Part shown: positions 27,366 to 36,474 of the stretch, one piece after another
Layout: every line of letters begins with the position of its first letter
Position numbering within the stretch: the stretch's first letter is position 1
Assembly (NCBI RefSeq): GCF_002572525.1
Contig: NZ_PDBS01000001.1
Coordinates: 2,232,001 to 2,296,000, forward strand
Direction of reading: 5' to 3'
DNA: 64,000 nucleotides
Source: Natrinema sp. CBA1119
GTDB lineage: Archaea; Halobacteriota; Halobacteria; Halobacteriales; Natrialbaceae
Translations under genes and position numbers: made by a program
The notes under the pieces: model-generated
Database searches by the model: none
Told to the model about the DNA's origin: nothing
The model's input: only the letters and a program-made list of their open reading frames with translations

Positions 27366-27473
27366 ACTGGGGCTCTCGGAGTGCCTCGAGAGCGTATCGA
27401 TCCGGTCGGTGAGTACTGATGAGACGGTGAGAGTTGACGGGACGGTGAGCGCCGACGGGAGGGCTGCGTAACC

Positions 27474-28298
27474 ATGCGAGTGACCCTGCTTGGAACCGGC
27501 GACACGACCGGAACGCCGACCGTCGGCTGTGACTGCGATACCTGTACGGCCGCCCGTGAGCGCGGCGTCGAGCGCACGCGGTTCTCGGTTCACGTCGAAA
27601 ACGAGCGTACGGGAGAGTCGCTGCTGATCGACTTCAGCCCCGACTTTCGCTACCAGTTCCTCCGCGACGACGTCCCGCTTCCCGACGCGGCCGTCATCAC
27701 GCACATTCACTTCGACCACCTCGACGGGCTGGGCAACGTCTTTCGCGTCGTGGACTCGCTCGAGGTCTACGCGGCCGACGAGACCGATCCCCAGACGGGC
27801 AAAAGCGTCGCCGAAACGGTCCGGGACGACTACCACTATCTCGATCCTGTCACCGTCGTTCCGACGACGCCCCTCGAGACGGTCCGCATCTGTGGCCTCG
27901 ACGTGACGCTGGTCCCCGTCGAACACCCGCCGCTGGTCTGCTACGGACTCGCTATCGAAGATCCATGGACGGGCGCAAAGCTGTCGATCACGGGCGATAC
28001 GAGCTACGATATTCCCGAGGAGTCCCGCGCGGTACTGGCCGACGCTGACCTCCTGCTCGCCGACGGGATCGTCCCCGCGAGCCTCTGTGAGCACCACCCC
28101 CTCGGCGGTCGCCACGAGGACAGCGAGGGCACCCCTCGGACGTTCGGCACGAAACACATGACTCGAGAGGGGGCGCTCGCGATGGCCGAGCAGCTGAACG
28201 CCGACCGGACGCGACTGGTCCACCTCGCGCACTTCTACCCCGCCGAGGAGGCGTTCGAGGAACCGCTGGCGATCGACGGCGAGGAGTACGTCCTCTAG
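27474..28298 (+). CDS. MBL-fold metallo-hydrolase, PhnP-like
   Basis: A 274-residue metallo-beta-lactamase-fold enzyme. The metal motif is THIHFDHLDGLGN (HxHxDH). Other ligand regions are ITGDTSYDIPEE and VHLAHFYP. The N-terminal CDCDTCTAARERG cysteines are the same as in PhnP-type phosphodiesterases, which have an extra zinc. The substrate is likely a cyclic phosphate or nucleotide. It lies downstream of the MNT-like gene and convergent to the DUF5787 gene. Confidence 0.88.
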   Translation: MRVTLLGTGDTTGTPTVGCDCDTCTAARERGVERTRFSVHVENERTGESLLIDFSPDFRYQFLRDDVPLPDAAVITHIHFDHLDGLGNVFRVVDSLEVYAADETDPQTGKSVAETVRDDYHYLDPVTVVPTTPLETVRICGLDVTLVPVEHPPLVCYGLAIEDPWTGAKLSITGDTSYDIPEESRAVLADADLLLADGIVPASLCEHHPLGGRHEDSEGTPRTFGTKHMTREGALAMAEQLNADRTRLVHLAHFYPAEEAFEEPLAIDGEEYVL

Positions 28299-28325
28299 GG
28301 GTCGAGCGGACACGATCGAACGCCG

Positions 28326-29324
28326 TCAGTCGAACTGATCGAGTCCCGACTGTTGCCGTCGTTTTCCGCCCGGGTCGGCCATCCACGCGCTTCGACGGTC
28401 GCGCTCGTCCGCGAGAGCTATTTCGGGTTCCGCGGCCGCGTCGTAACCCGAACACGCCGGTCCGCACTCCGCCGCGGCGTCGACGACCCGCTCTTTCCAC
28501 TCGCAGTACGGCAGCGTCGCGCCGCCAGCGTCGTCGGGGAGACAGGCCGAACAGGCCGGAAAGTCGTACGTTCGCCATCCCTTCCCATAGGCGCGTTCGG
28601 CGATCCGCCGGCGCGCCCGAGCTTTCGCCGCGGGGGAAACGACCTCGATCTCGGTACGACCGGGATGGGACTCGAGCGGTTCGATCCCCGGCTCGGCGAC
28701 GGGCAGCGACGCGGGTTCGCGAATCACCTCGACCTCGAGTGGGCGTCCGCCGTCTGACTCGTCACGGTGAACCCGCCAGACGCCGACTTGCTCGGGGAGA
28801 CGGTTTAGATGCGCGCGCGTCACGTAACTCTCGGTCGCGAGCACGACCGCGTCGACCAGCGCGAGGCTTACGTCCGTTCGCAGTTGCGCCTCGAGGTCGC
28901 CCGGCCGGCCGAGGTCTGGCTTGTTCTCGATGCCGACGATGCGACCGTACCAGTCGGGATAGCGGGCGACCTGTCGAACGTGGTCGCGACTGCTGGCCGC
29001 GCTGGCGGCGTGATCGCGTTCGAAGAAGCCGATCTCGAGCGCGCGCTCGAGGGCGCTCCGGGCGCGCTCGGGGTGGCAGTCGAAGGCGTCTTTCCAGTAG
29101 CGCGCTCGGCCGGTGCCGACGGCCGACTCGATGGCGGCGTCGGGGATCGACTCGCTCGTGATCGCGACGCGATCCTCGAATTTGGGACCGGGCTCGACGC
29201 AGAGCACGTCGAGGATCCGCCCGCCGGGATCGGCGACGCTGCCGCCGAGCTGGCGGGCGACGATCCCCTCCCGGTGGGACTCGAGGTGGGCGCACAACTC
29301 GAGTTCGAACGCGAACTCTGACAC
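28326..29324 (-). CDS. DUF5787 family protein, possible PD-(D/E)XK nuclease with Cys cluster
   Basis: A 332-residue haloarchaeal protein from a GTG start (VSEFAFELELCAHLE). It contains an Asp at residue 39 (RILDVLCVE), then E-x-K at 133-135 (VGIENKPDL) and a Gln nearby (EAQLRTD), a layout like the PD-(D/E)XK nuclease core. The C-terminal part carries CSAC, YCEW and ECGPAC, five cysteines that could bind an Fe-S cluster or zinc, as in Cas4/AddB nucleases. The nuclease reading is an inference. A long open frame continues upstream of 29324, but it is out of phase with real sequence. Confidence 0.75.
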   Translation of the reverse strand: MSEFAFELELCAHLESHREGIVARQLGGSVADPGGRILDVLCVEPGPKFEDRVAITSESIPDAAIESAVGTGRARYWKDAFDCHPERARSALERALEIGFFERDHAASAASSRDHVRQVARYPDWYGRIVGIENKPDLGRPGDLEAQLRTDVSLALVDAVVLATESYVTRAHLNRLPEQVGVWRVHRDESDGGRPLEVEVIREPASLPVAEPGIEPLESHPGRTEIEVVSPAAKARARRRIAERAYGKGWRTYDFPACSACLPDDAGGATLPYCEWKERVVDAAAECGPACSGYDAAAEPEIALADERDRRSAWMADPGGKRRQQSGLDQFD

Positions 29325-29419
29325 GGTAGTGGGGAGGGCAGCGGGCGAGAAAAGTCGTCGGGTTCGGTGGCTCGAGCGTCGGGGAAAGACACTATTCGCT
29401 GGCGGGTGTGGACCCACCC

Positions 29420-30328
29420 ATGAGCGAGGACCGGTCGGCGGCCGCGGTCTTCGGACTCCTCTCCGACGAGACCCGTATCGCGGTGCTCCGGAAGATCGCC
29501 GTCGCCCAGAGCGAGCGGGGCCACACCGCCGGCCCGGCCGAACTCTCCTTCTCGGCGATCTACGACCGGGTCGCGATCGATAACACCGCCAAACTCTCCT
29601 ATCACCTCGGCGAACTCGAGGGGCTGTTCCTGCGCAAGACCGACGACGGCTACTCGCTGACCCACGCGGGCGAGCGGATCGTCCGGCTGCTCCTCTCGGA
29701 GAACTACGGCGAGGTGACCGGGTTCGACCGAACCGCGGTCCCGGGATCGTGTCTCCTCTGTGGCGCGTCGTCGCTCGAGGCCACCCTCGACAGCCAGTTC
29801 CTGACGATCGGCTGTCTGGACTGCGAGCGAAATGTCGCCGGCTACGAGGTCCCGCCGGCGCAGGTCCGGGAGCGGTCCGCGTCGGCCGCCGTCGAGGCGC
29901 TCGTCCACCGGATGGGCGCCCACTACCGCCAGGTCCGCGGCGGTGTCTGTCCGTCCTGCGGCGGGCGACTCTCGCTCGAGGTGCGCGAACTCGGCGAGCC
30001 CGAGGCCGACCCGTTCGTCGCGATCGACCGCTGTGCGGACTGTCTGCGGTCGTACTCGGCCCCGCTGACGCTCCGCTCGGCGTACCACCCCGAGGCGATC
30101 GCGTTCTGCTGGGAGCGCGGCGTCGATGTCCTCTCGACGGCCCCGTGGGAACTCCTGGGACGCGTCCACGATGGCGGGTGGTCCAGCGCGAAGACCGCCA
30201 CCGAGCCCGCCGCCTACGAGGTGATGTTCGGGCTCGCAGGCGACGTTCTCCGACTCGGACTCGGGGCCGACCTGTCGGTCGAGCGGACCGAGCGCGTGCG
30301 ACGGAACTCGGTCGGCGACGACCGATAG
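29420..30328 (+). CDS. Winged-helix transcription regulator with two zinc ribbons
   Basis: A 302-residue protein. Residues about 5-90 form an ArsR-like winged helix (AVFGLLSDETRIAVLRKIAV; AKLSYHLGELEGLFL). The middle has CLLCGASS...CLDCERN (first zinc pair) and CPSCGGR...CADCLRSY (second zinc pair). A further domain of unknown type follows (SAYHPEAIAFCWERGVDV). This architecture is seen in haloarchaeal regulators. The target and signal are unknown. It is divergent from the DUF5787 gene, which it may control. Confidence 0.85.
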   Translation: MSEDRSAAAVFGLLSDETRIAVLRKIAVAQSERGHTAGPAELSFSAIYDRVAIDNTAKLSYHLGELEGLFLRKTDDGYSLTHAGERIVRLLLSENYGEVTGFDRTAVPGSCLLCGASSLEATLDSQFLTIGCLDCERNVAGYEVPPAQVRERSASAAVEALVHRMGAHYRQVRGGVCPSCGGRLSLEVRELGEPEADPFVAIDRCADCLRSYSAPLTLRSAYHPEAIAFCWERGVDVLSTAPWELLGRVHDGGWSSAKTATEPAAYEVMFGLAGDVLRLGLGADLSVERTERVRRNSVGDDR

Positions 30329-30540
30329 TGAAAGCCTCCCAACAAAACGGCCGTTGAGCGGAGACGCCGGTGAGCGATCCGAGACGGACCGGCTTCCCGC
30401 CGACCCCCCACGAGCCGCTCAACGAGCGTTTTGAAACGGATCTGTTACATGTAATTTCTTCGATAATACTTACGTAGTCGGATCCGCTGGGTAGTGACCG
30501 AGATGGAATTCGACTCCACGTCGACTCGAGGTGAGAACCC

Positions 30541-33207
30541 ATGACGAGTCTGACACTGGACGACTGCATCGATTTCGTCACGACCCACAGCCGTCTCGTG
30601 CTGGTGGTACTGTTGATACTGACCGCGGCGATGGGCGTCGGGGTGACCGAACTGGACACGGAGGGTCAGGCGGGACAGGACGACTTCCCCGAGACGGATC
30701 GATCGGAGACGGCGGCGGCGATCGAGGAGCGCTACGGCGGACCGGCGAACGGAACGGAGACCGCCTCGAGCGCGGTCTACGTCAGGGCCGCGGACGGCAA
30801 CGCCCTCTCGAGGGCGGCGCTGCTCGATGCCCTGCGCTACCAGCGATCGGTGACGACGAACGAGACGCTCGCAGCCGCGCTGACCGACGGCGACAGCGGC
30901 GGTGACGGGACCGGCAGCGTCGGCTCCCCCAATGGCTCCGTCGTCAGCGTCGCGAACCTCGTAGCGATCCGCGCGGCCGAGGACCCCGACGCCGACCTCG
31001 AGGCCCAGATCCGCGCTCTCGAGTCGGCGAGCGAGGGCGAGGTCGCGTCGCTGGTCGAACGGACGCTCGCCGAGGACCCCGAGGCCCGCCGGTTGGTCGC
31101 CGACGGGGCCGACTCGGGCGCGGCGACCGCGGAGGGCCACCGAATGCTGTTCCGGTTCGCGGCCGGCGACGACGGGGCACCGCCGAGCGACGCCCAACGT
31201 GTCCTCTACGACGCCGCGGCCGAGCGCGACGGAACAGTCGCGAGCGCCGGCGGCGGGAACGGCGTCGCCCTCGAGTACTTCACGCTCGGCCAGCACGCGT
31301 TCGACGAGTCGAACCGACAGCTGAACGAGAACACGATGGAGTTGCTCGTGCCGCTGACACTGGCGCTGATCCTCGGCGTCCTGGCGTTCACCTACCGCGA
31401 CCCGGTCGACGTCTTGGTGGGGATGATCGGCGTCGTGACCGCCATCGTCTGGATGTTCGGGATCTTGGGGTGGCTCGGCGTCTCCGCCGGCATGACGATG
31501 TTCATCGGCCCGATCCTGATCGCCGGACTCAGCATCGACTTCGGGTTCCACGTCTTCATGCGGTATCGCGAGCAGCGTTCCGCGGGCCCTGACGACGACC
31601 GGGCACCGGCGGGCATCCGGCCGTCGATGCGGCGGGCCGTTCGATCCGTGGCGCTCGCGCTCGGCCTCGTGACGCTGACTGCCGCGATCGGCTTTCTCTC
31701 GAACGTCGTCAACCCCGTCGGGCTCATCCGCGATCTCGCGGTCGGGATCACGCTCGGTGTCGTCTCGGCGTTCGTGATCTTCGTCACGCTCGTCCCCGCG
31801 CTGAAGATCGGCGTCGACGGCTCGCTCGAGCGCGTCGGGATCGACCGGCACAAGCGCCCGCTCGGCGACGGGGCGTACCTCGGCGGACTGCTCCGGGGCA
31901 GCGTTGCCCTCGCGCGGCGGGCCGCACCGCTGGTCCTTGTCGTCGCCCTGCTCGCCGGCGCCGGCGGTGCAGTCGCCTGGACCGGCCTCGAGGAGGAGGG
32001 CGTCCAGACGCAGGACGACCCCGCCGCGGAGTGGAAACAGTCCCTCCCCGGCCCGCTCGCGTGGGAGGTCGCCGACTACGACCGCCACCAGCGCCACGTC
32101 CGGGAGGCCTACCGGCCGCGTGCGGCCGGCGACGGCGATCGGTTCCAGCTGCTGATCGAGGGCGACGTGACCGCCGACGGGAGCCTCGAGCGCGTCCGGG
32201 CCGGCCTCGAGCGGGGCGAGGAGACCGGGGCGATCCCCGAGGAATCGGCCCGGACCGACGCGGACGTGCGCTCGCCGCTGTCGGTCATGGAAACGGCCGC
32301 GGCCGAGAACGACTCGTTCGCCGCGACGCTCGAGTCGGCCGACACCGACGGCGACGGGGTGCCCGATCGGGACCTCGAGTCGGTTTACGACGCCCTCTAC
32401 GCGACCGCGCCCGAGGCTGCGAGTTCGGTGATCGAGCGGACTGACGACGGGGAATACCGGTCGCTTCGGGTCCTCGGTCCGCCCGAGCGGACCGGCTTCG
32501 ACGACGGCCGTGTCGACGACATCGAGGCGATGGCGGCGACGATCGAATCGGGCGACGGCGCGGCCGGCGACGCGAACGCCCGCGAAGCCGATCTCGATCT
32601 CACCGTCACCGCCGTCAGCGAGACGATCGTCACCGAGTCCCAGCTCGCGGTGATCACCGACGGGATTCTCCGGGTCCTGTTGCTGGCGCTCGGTGCGGTC
32701 TTCGTCACCCTCGTGGCCACCTATCGCCGTCTGCACGGAAGTGCGACCCTCGGGGCGGTGACCGGCCTCCAGATCGCGCTGGTGACGGCGCTGGTCGTCG
32801 GCGGCATGTTCGTACTCGACGTACCCCTGACCCTGCTGACCGCGCTCTTGATGAGCCTGGTGATCGGGCTGGGGATCGACTACAGCATCCACGTCAGCGA
32901 CCGCTTCGCGCAGGAACTCGAGCGGGGGACGGCACCGTTCGCGGCGCTCGAGGCGGCCGTCGTCGGGACCGGCGGAGCGTTGCTCGGCAGTACGCTCACG
33001 TCGGCGGGCGCGTTCGCGACGTTGCTCTTGCATCCCCACCCGCAACTCGAGAGCTTCGGGACGCTGGTCGTGCTCGCGCTCGTCACCGCGTTCGCGGTCA
33101 GCGTGGTCGTCCTGCCGAGCGCGCTCGTGGTCTGGGTGCGCTACGCGCCGTCGGCGGAGCCGACGGGCCGCCCGGCGGGCGGCGGTCCCGAGTCGGCGCG
33201 GGAATAG
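30541..33207 (+). CDS. MMPL/RND superfamily exporter
   Basis: An 888-residue membrane protein with duplicated halves of about six helices each and large external domains. The proton-relay-like motifs are ILIAGLSIDFGFHVFMRYRE in the first half and VIGLGLGIDYSIHVSDRF-type (exact: LGIDYSIHVSDRF) in the second. Family members export lipids or hydrophobic compounds by proton motive force. No adaptor or outer membrane component is expected in archaea. It is preceded by an AT-rich upstream region with an ATACTTACG-like TATA element. Confidence 0.9.
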   Translation: MTSLTLDDCIDFVTTHSRLVLVVLLILTAAMGVGVTELDTEGQAGQDDFPETDRSETAAAIEERYGGPANGTETASSAVYVRAADGNALSRAALLDALRYQRSVTTNETLAAALTDGDSGGDGTGSVGSPNGSVVSVANLVAIRAAEDPDADLEAQIRALESASEGEVASLVERTLAEDPEARRLVADGADSGAATAEGHRMLFRFAAGDDGAPPSDAQRVLYDAAAERDGTVASAGGGNGVALEYFTLGQHAFDESNRQLNENTMELLVPLTLALILGVLAFTYRDPVDVLVGMIGVVTAIVWMFGILGWLGVSAGMTMFIGPILIAGLSIDFGFHVFMRYREQRSAGPDDDRAPAGIRPSMRRAVRSVALALGLVTLTAAIGFLSNVVNPVGLIRDLAVGITLGVVSAFVIFVTLVPALKIGVDGSLERVGIDRHKRPLGDGAYLGGLLRGSVALARRAAPLVLVVALLAGAGGAVAWTGLEEEGVQTQDDPAAEWKQSLPGPLAWEVADYDRHQRHVREAYRPRAAGDGDRFQLLIEGDVTADGSLERVRAGLERGEETGAIPEESARTDADVRSPLSVMETAAAENDSFAATLESADTDGDGVPDRDLESVYDALYATAPEAASSVIERTDDGEYRSLRVLGPPERTGFDDGRVDDIEAMAATIESGDGAAGDANAREADLDLTVTAVSETIVTESQLAVITDGILRVLLLALGAVFVTLVATYRRLHGSATLGAVTGLQIALVTALVVGGMFVLDVPLTLLTALLMSLVIGLGIDYSIHVSDRFAQELERGTAPFAALEAAVVGTGGALLGSTLTSAGAFATLLLHPHPQLESFGTLVVLALVTAFAVSVVVLPSALVVWVRYAPSAEPTGRPAGGGPESARE

Positions 33208-33330
33208 CGGGGCCGTTCCGGATCCCGACCGCCGGCTGAACCCCTCTCGCTTTCGACTGCCGGCCGACCCGGCCCCGTTCCGTGCCGACGATCCGCATGC
33301 AGTGTCGGCCCGGGGAAGGGATAGCTCGCA

Positions 33331-33340
33331 ACCTTTATCA
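33331..33340 (+). promoter_or_regulatory. Probable TATA element of the aIF2-gamma operon
   Basis: ACCTTTATCA sits about 45 bases before the ATG at 33382, which would give a short leader of around 20 bases. It is the best TATA-like stretch upstream. Confidence 0.45.
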
Positions 33341-33381
33341 GTCGCACAGCGGAATCACTACCCAAGATTACTCATCGTCTT

Positions 33382-34614
33382 ATGGTAGGAAATCGACAAC
33401 CGGAGGTGAACATCGGGCTCGTCGGTCACGTAGATCACGGCAAGACGACGCTGGTGCAAGCGTTGAGCGGTTCGTGGACGGACCAGCACTCCGAGGAGAT
33501 GAAACGCGGTATCTCCATCAGACTCGGCTACGCCGACGCGACCTTCCGCTACTGCGAGGGAGCGGACGAACCCGAATGTTACACCGTAGAGGAGGAGTGT
33601 CCGGACGGCTCGGAAAGCGAGCCGCTTCGGACCGTCTCGTTCGTCGACGCCCCGGGTCACGAGACTCTGATGGCGACGATGCTCTCGGGCGCGTCGCTGA
33701 TGGATGGCGCGGTGCTGGTCGTCAGCGCCAACGAACCAGTCCCCCAGCCCCAGACCGAAGAGCACCTGATGGCGCTCGACATCATCGGCATCGACAACAT
33801 CGTCATCGCCCAGAACAAGGTCGACCTCGTCGACGCCGAGACCGCCCGCAACAACTACGAACAGATCAAAGAGTTCGTCGAGGGGACGGTCGCGGAGGAC
33901 GCTCCGATCGTCCCCGTCTCCGCGGGACAGGAGGTCAATCTCGACCTGCTGATTCAGGCGATCGAAGAGGAGATCCCGACCCCCGAGCGGGATCCCGACA
34001 CCGATGCTCGGATGCACGTCGCCCGCAGTTTCGACATCAACAAACCCGGGACGACGGCGAAAGACCTCGCCGGCGGCGTTCTCGGCGGTAGTCTAGTTCG
34101 GGGTGAACTCGAGGTCGGTGACGATATCGAGATCCGACCCGGCCGCGAGGTCGAGGAGGGCGGCCAGAGCGAGTACGTCCCGATTCAGACGAGCATCCGC
34201 TCGTTGCAGGCCGGCGGCGAGACCGTCGACACCGTCACGCCGGGCGGCCTGCTCGGCGTCGGAACCAAGCTCGACCCCTCGCTGACGAAAGGCGACGCGC
34301 TGGCGGGCCGGATGGCCGGACCGCCGGGAACGCTCCCGCCGACGTGGAACGAGTTCACGATGGACGTCGACCTGCTCGAGCGGGTCGTCGGCGCGGAGCA
34401 GGGCGAGACGGTCGACGAGATCAGTACGGGCGAGCCGCTGATGATGACCGTCGGCACGGCGACGACCGTCGGCTCGGTCACCAGTGCCCGCAGCGGCGAG
34501 TGTGAGGTCAAACTCAAGCGGCCCGTCGCCGCCGATCCAGGGACGAAAATCGCGATCAACCGCCGCATCGGCGCGCGCTGGCGGCTGATCGGCCTGGGAA
34601 CGCTCACGGACTGA
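33382..34614 (+). CDS. eif2g: Translation initiation factor aIF2 subunit gamma
   Basis: A 410-residue GTPase, the core of aIF2 that brings initiator tRNA to the ribosome. Motifs are GHVDHGKTT (P-loop), [12 protein letters not shown] (G3) and NKVD (G4). A zinc-knuckle-like insert with CEGADEPEC and ECPDG, typical of aIF2-gamma, lies near residues 55-75. Domains 2 and 3 follow. It is the first gene of a conserved operon with PIN, rpoE1 and spt4. Confidence 0.97.
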   Translation: MVGNRQPEVNIGLVGHVDHGKTTLVQALSGSWTDQHSEEMKRGISIRLGYADATFRYCEGADEPECYTVEEECPDGSESEPLRTVSFVDAPGHETLMATMLSGASLMDGAVLVVSANEPVPQPQTEEHLMALDIIGIDNIVIAQNKVDLVDAETARNNYEQIKEFVEGTVAEDAPIVPVSAGQEVNLDLLIQAIEEEIPTPERDPDTDARMHVARSFDINKPGTTAKDLAGGVLGGSLVRGELEVGDDIEIRPGREVEEGGQSEYVPIQTSIRSLQAGGETVDTVTPGGLLGVGTKLDPSLTKGDALAGRMAGPPGTLPPTWNEFTMDVDLLERVVGAEQGETVDEISTGEPLMMTVGTATTVGSVTSARSGECEVKLKRPVAADPGTKIAINRRIGARWRLIGLGTLTD

Positions 34615-34618
34615 GGCG

Positions 34619-35011
34619 ATGAGCACGCGGATGCGGGTCGCCCTCGACACGAGCGCGCTCATGATGCCGGTCGAACTCGACGTGCGGCTGTTCGAGGAAC
34701 TCGAACGATTGCTCGATTCATTCGAGCCGACGATTCCACAGGCCGTCCTCGAGGAGCTTCGGCGGCTGTCCGAGAAGGGCGGCCAGGAGGGGACGGCCGC
34801 GACCGTCGGCCACGATCTGGCGACCGAGCGCTGTCTCGTCGTCGACACGGAGGCGTCGTACGCGGACGACGCTCTGGTCGAACTCGCTCGCGAGGGGACC
34901 GTCGACTACGTCGTGACGAACGACCGCCCGCTGCGCGACCGGGTGCTCGAGGCGAGCAGACCGGTAATTGCATTACGCGGGAGAAACAAGTTAGCGATCA
35001 CTCAACCATAG
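34619..35011 (+). CDS. PIN-domain ribonuclease-like protein of the aIF2-gamma operon
   Basis: A 130-residue PIN domain. Acidic residues are present at the expected places: VALDTSALMMPVE (Asp), LEELRRLSEKGG (Glu) and DYVVTNDRPLRD (Asp). It resembles Fcf1-type PIN nucleases of the archaeal/eukaryotic rRNA-processing group. It sits between aIF2-gamma and rpoE1 with only a few bases between genes. This placement is conserved in archaea and suggests a role in rRNA or mRNA processing, not a toxin, because no antitoxin gene is adjacent. Confidence 0.88.
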   Translation: MSTRMRVALDTSALMMPVELDVRLFEELERLLDSFEPTIPQAVLEELRRLSEKGGQEGTAATVGHDLATERCLVVDTEASYADDALVELAREGTVDYVVTNDRPLRDRVLEASRPVIALRGRNKLAITQP

Positions 35012-35581
35012 ATGTACAAACGGGTCAGGCTGAAGGACACGGTAGAAGTACCGCCGGAAGAACTCGGCGACGTTTCGCCGAATCGAGTCAAACGACTGCT
35101 CCAGGACAAACTCGAGGGGCGCATGGACGAGGAGGTGGGGAGCATCGTCTCCGTCACCAACGTCCACGATATCGGAGAGGGGACGGTGTTGCCGAATCGG
35201 CCGGGCGTCTACTACGAGGCCGAGTTCGACGCGGTGACGTTCGATCCGCAGATGCAGGAAGTCGTCGACGGCACCGTCGTCGAAGTCGTCGAGTTCGGTG
35301 CCTTCGTCGGCATCGGTCCCGTCGACGGCCTGCTGCACGTCTCCCAGATCAGTGACGAGTATCTCGCCTTCGACGGCGAGAACCAGCGGCTCGCCTCGAA
35401 CGAGTCCGCCCGCTCGCTCGGCGTCGACGACGCCGTCCGGGCTCGCATCGTCACCAAGAGCATCGACGAGCGCAACCCGCGCGACTCGAAGATCGGCCTC
35501 ACCGCGAAACAGCCGGGGCTGGGCAAACACGGCTGGCTCGAGGAAGAACGCGAGAAACGCGAAGCGACCGCAGGTGAATAA
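35012..35581 (+). CDS. rpoE1: RNA polymerase subunit Rpo7 (RpoE1)
   Basis: A 189-residue protein homologous to eukaryal Rpb7. It starts MYKRVRLKDTVEVPP and carries the N-terminal tip domain, then an S1-type OB fold (VDGTVVEVVEFGAFVGIGPVDGLLHVSQISDEY). It forms the stalk with Rpo4 and binds RNA. Its ATG follows the preceding stop directly. Next gene spt4 is three bases downstream. Confidence 0.96.
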   Translation: MYKRVRLKDTVEVPPEELGDVSPNRVKRLLQDKLEGRMDEEVGSIVSVTNVHDIGEGTVLPNRPGVYYEAEFDAVTFDPQMQEVVDGTVVEVVEFGAFVGIGPVDGLLHVSQISDEYLAFDGENQRLASNESARSLGVDDAVRARIVTKSIDERNPRDSKIGLTAKQPGLGKHGWLEEEREKREATAGE

Positions 35582-35583
35582 CC

Positions 35584-35781
35584 ATGGCATCCGACCGTCT
35601 CGTCTGTCGCGAGTGTCACCGGGTCAACGAACCGGACAACGAAACCTGTGACGCCTGCAACTCCTCGTCGCTGACCGAGGACTGGGCGGGCTATGTCATC
35701 ATCGCCCACCCCGAGGAAAGCGAGATTGCGACGGAGATGCAGATCACCGAATCGGGCGCGTACGCCCTGAAGGTTCGCTGA
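35584..35781 (+). CDS. spt4: Transcription elongation factor Spt4 (RpoE2)
   Basis: A 65-residue zinc protein. Two pairs of cysteines are visible: CRECHR and CDACNSS, forming the zinc finger of Spt4. The C-terminus (YVIIAHPEESEIATEM) is the usual Spt5-binding region. It pairs with Spt5 to keep RNA polymerase processive. It is part of the aIF2-gamma operon. Confidence 0.95.
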   Translation: MASDRLVCRECHRVNEPDNETCDACNSSSLTEDWAGYVIIAHPEESEIATEMQITESGAYALKVR

Positions 35782-35786
35782 TTGGC

Positions 35787-36368
35787 GTGACCCGCGACGA
35801 CAACGACGACGCGTCCGCCGCCGACGACCAGCTACTGGTTTTACCTGACGACCTCCGCCACGAGCTCAAGGAGCCGATGGGACCGATCGAAACGGACGCC
35901 GACCGACTCCTCGAGACTGTCGACGGACCCCTGATCGCCGTCGGCGACGTCGTCACTTACCACCTCCTCGAGGCGGGCCACCGGCCCGATGTCGCGCTCG
36001 TGGATGGCCGGACCAAGCGCAGCAAGGTCGACGAGGAGATCCGCGAGGCGGTCACCGAGGGCGCGAGCATCGAGGTGCGGAACCCGCCCGCCGAACTCTC
36101 CGTGCCGGTCGTTCGCGCGCTCCGGCGCGCGCTCTCGACCGACGACCCGACCACGATACTGGTCGACGGCGAGGAGGATCTGGTCGCGCTGCCGGCCATC
36201 GTCGCCGCGCCCGAGGGCGCGAGCGTCGTTTACGGCCAGCCCGACGAGGGAATGGTCCACGTGCAAGTCACCGACGACCACCGCACCGACATGCGCGACC
36301 TGCTCGAGCGCTTCGAGGGCGACACCGAGCGCTTCTGGGACCTGCTCGAATCAGATACTGACTCGTAA
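35787..36368 (+). CDS. GTP-dependent dephospho-CoA kinase (DUF359 family)
   Basis: A 193-residue DUF359-type protein from a GTG. Conserved regions are VGDVVTYHLLEAGHRPDVALVDGRTKR, RNPPAELS and TILVDGEEDLVALPAIVAAPEGASVVYGQPDEGMV. This archaeal family phosphorylates dephospho-CoA with GTP in the last step of CoA synthesis. It is the last gene of the operon and completes the pathway together with the CoaD-like enzyme at 17624. Its stop TAA lies within a half repeat of family B. Confidence 0.92.
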   Translation: MTRDDNDDASAADDQLLVLPDDLRHELKEPMGPIETDADRLLETVDGPLIAVGDVVTYHLLEAGHRPDVALVDGRTKRSKVDEEIREAVTEGASIEVRNPPAELSVPVVRALRRALSTDDPTTILVDGEEDLVALPAIVAAPEGASVVYGQPDEGMVHVQVTDDHRTDMRDLLERFEGDTERFWDLLESDTDS

Positions 36369-36391
36369 ATCGTTGCAACAGACGGTATCAG
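36366..36391. repeat. Palindromic repeat family B, half copy
   Basis: TAAATCGTTGCAACAGACGGTATCAG matches the right half of the family B repeat. Its first three bases are the stop codon of the dephospho-CoA kinase gene. The left half is missing. Confidence 0.6.
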
Positions 36392-36474
36392 CCGCGTAAC
36401 GTCAGTCTCACGCCGACGATGTGGCGGGTCAGGTTCGATGCCACCGACGCAAACGGAGTGTCGCTCCGGATCCG

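Noticed and set aside
29325-30659. Open frame upstream of the DUF5787 start on the minus strand
   Set aside because: The sequence there is an Arg/Ser/Pro-rich antisense of the regulator gene; the real start is the GTG at 29324.
30445-33045. An 866-codon minus-strand ORF over the MMPL gene
   Set aside because: It is the antisense of the MMPL coding sequence, with Arg/Gly/Asp-rich non-protein composition.
34619-35011. PIN gene in the aIF2-gamma operon as a toxin
   Set aside because: No antitoxin is adjacent and the gene order is the conserved archaeal housekeeping arrangement.
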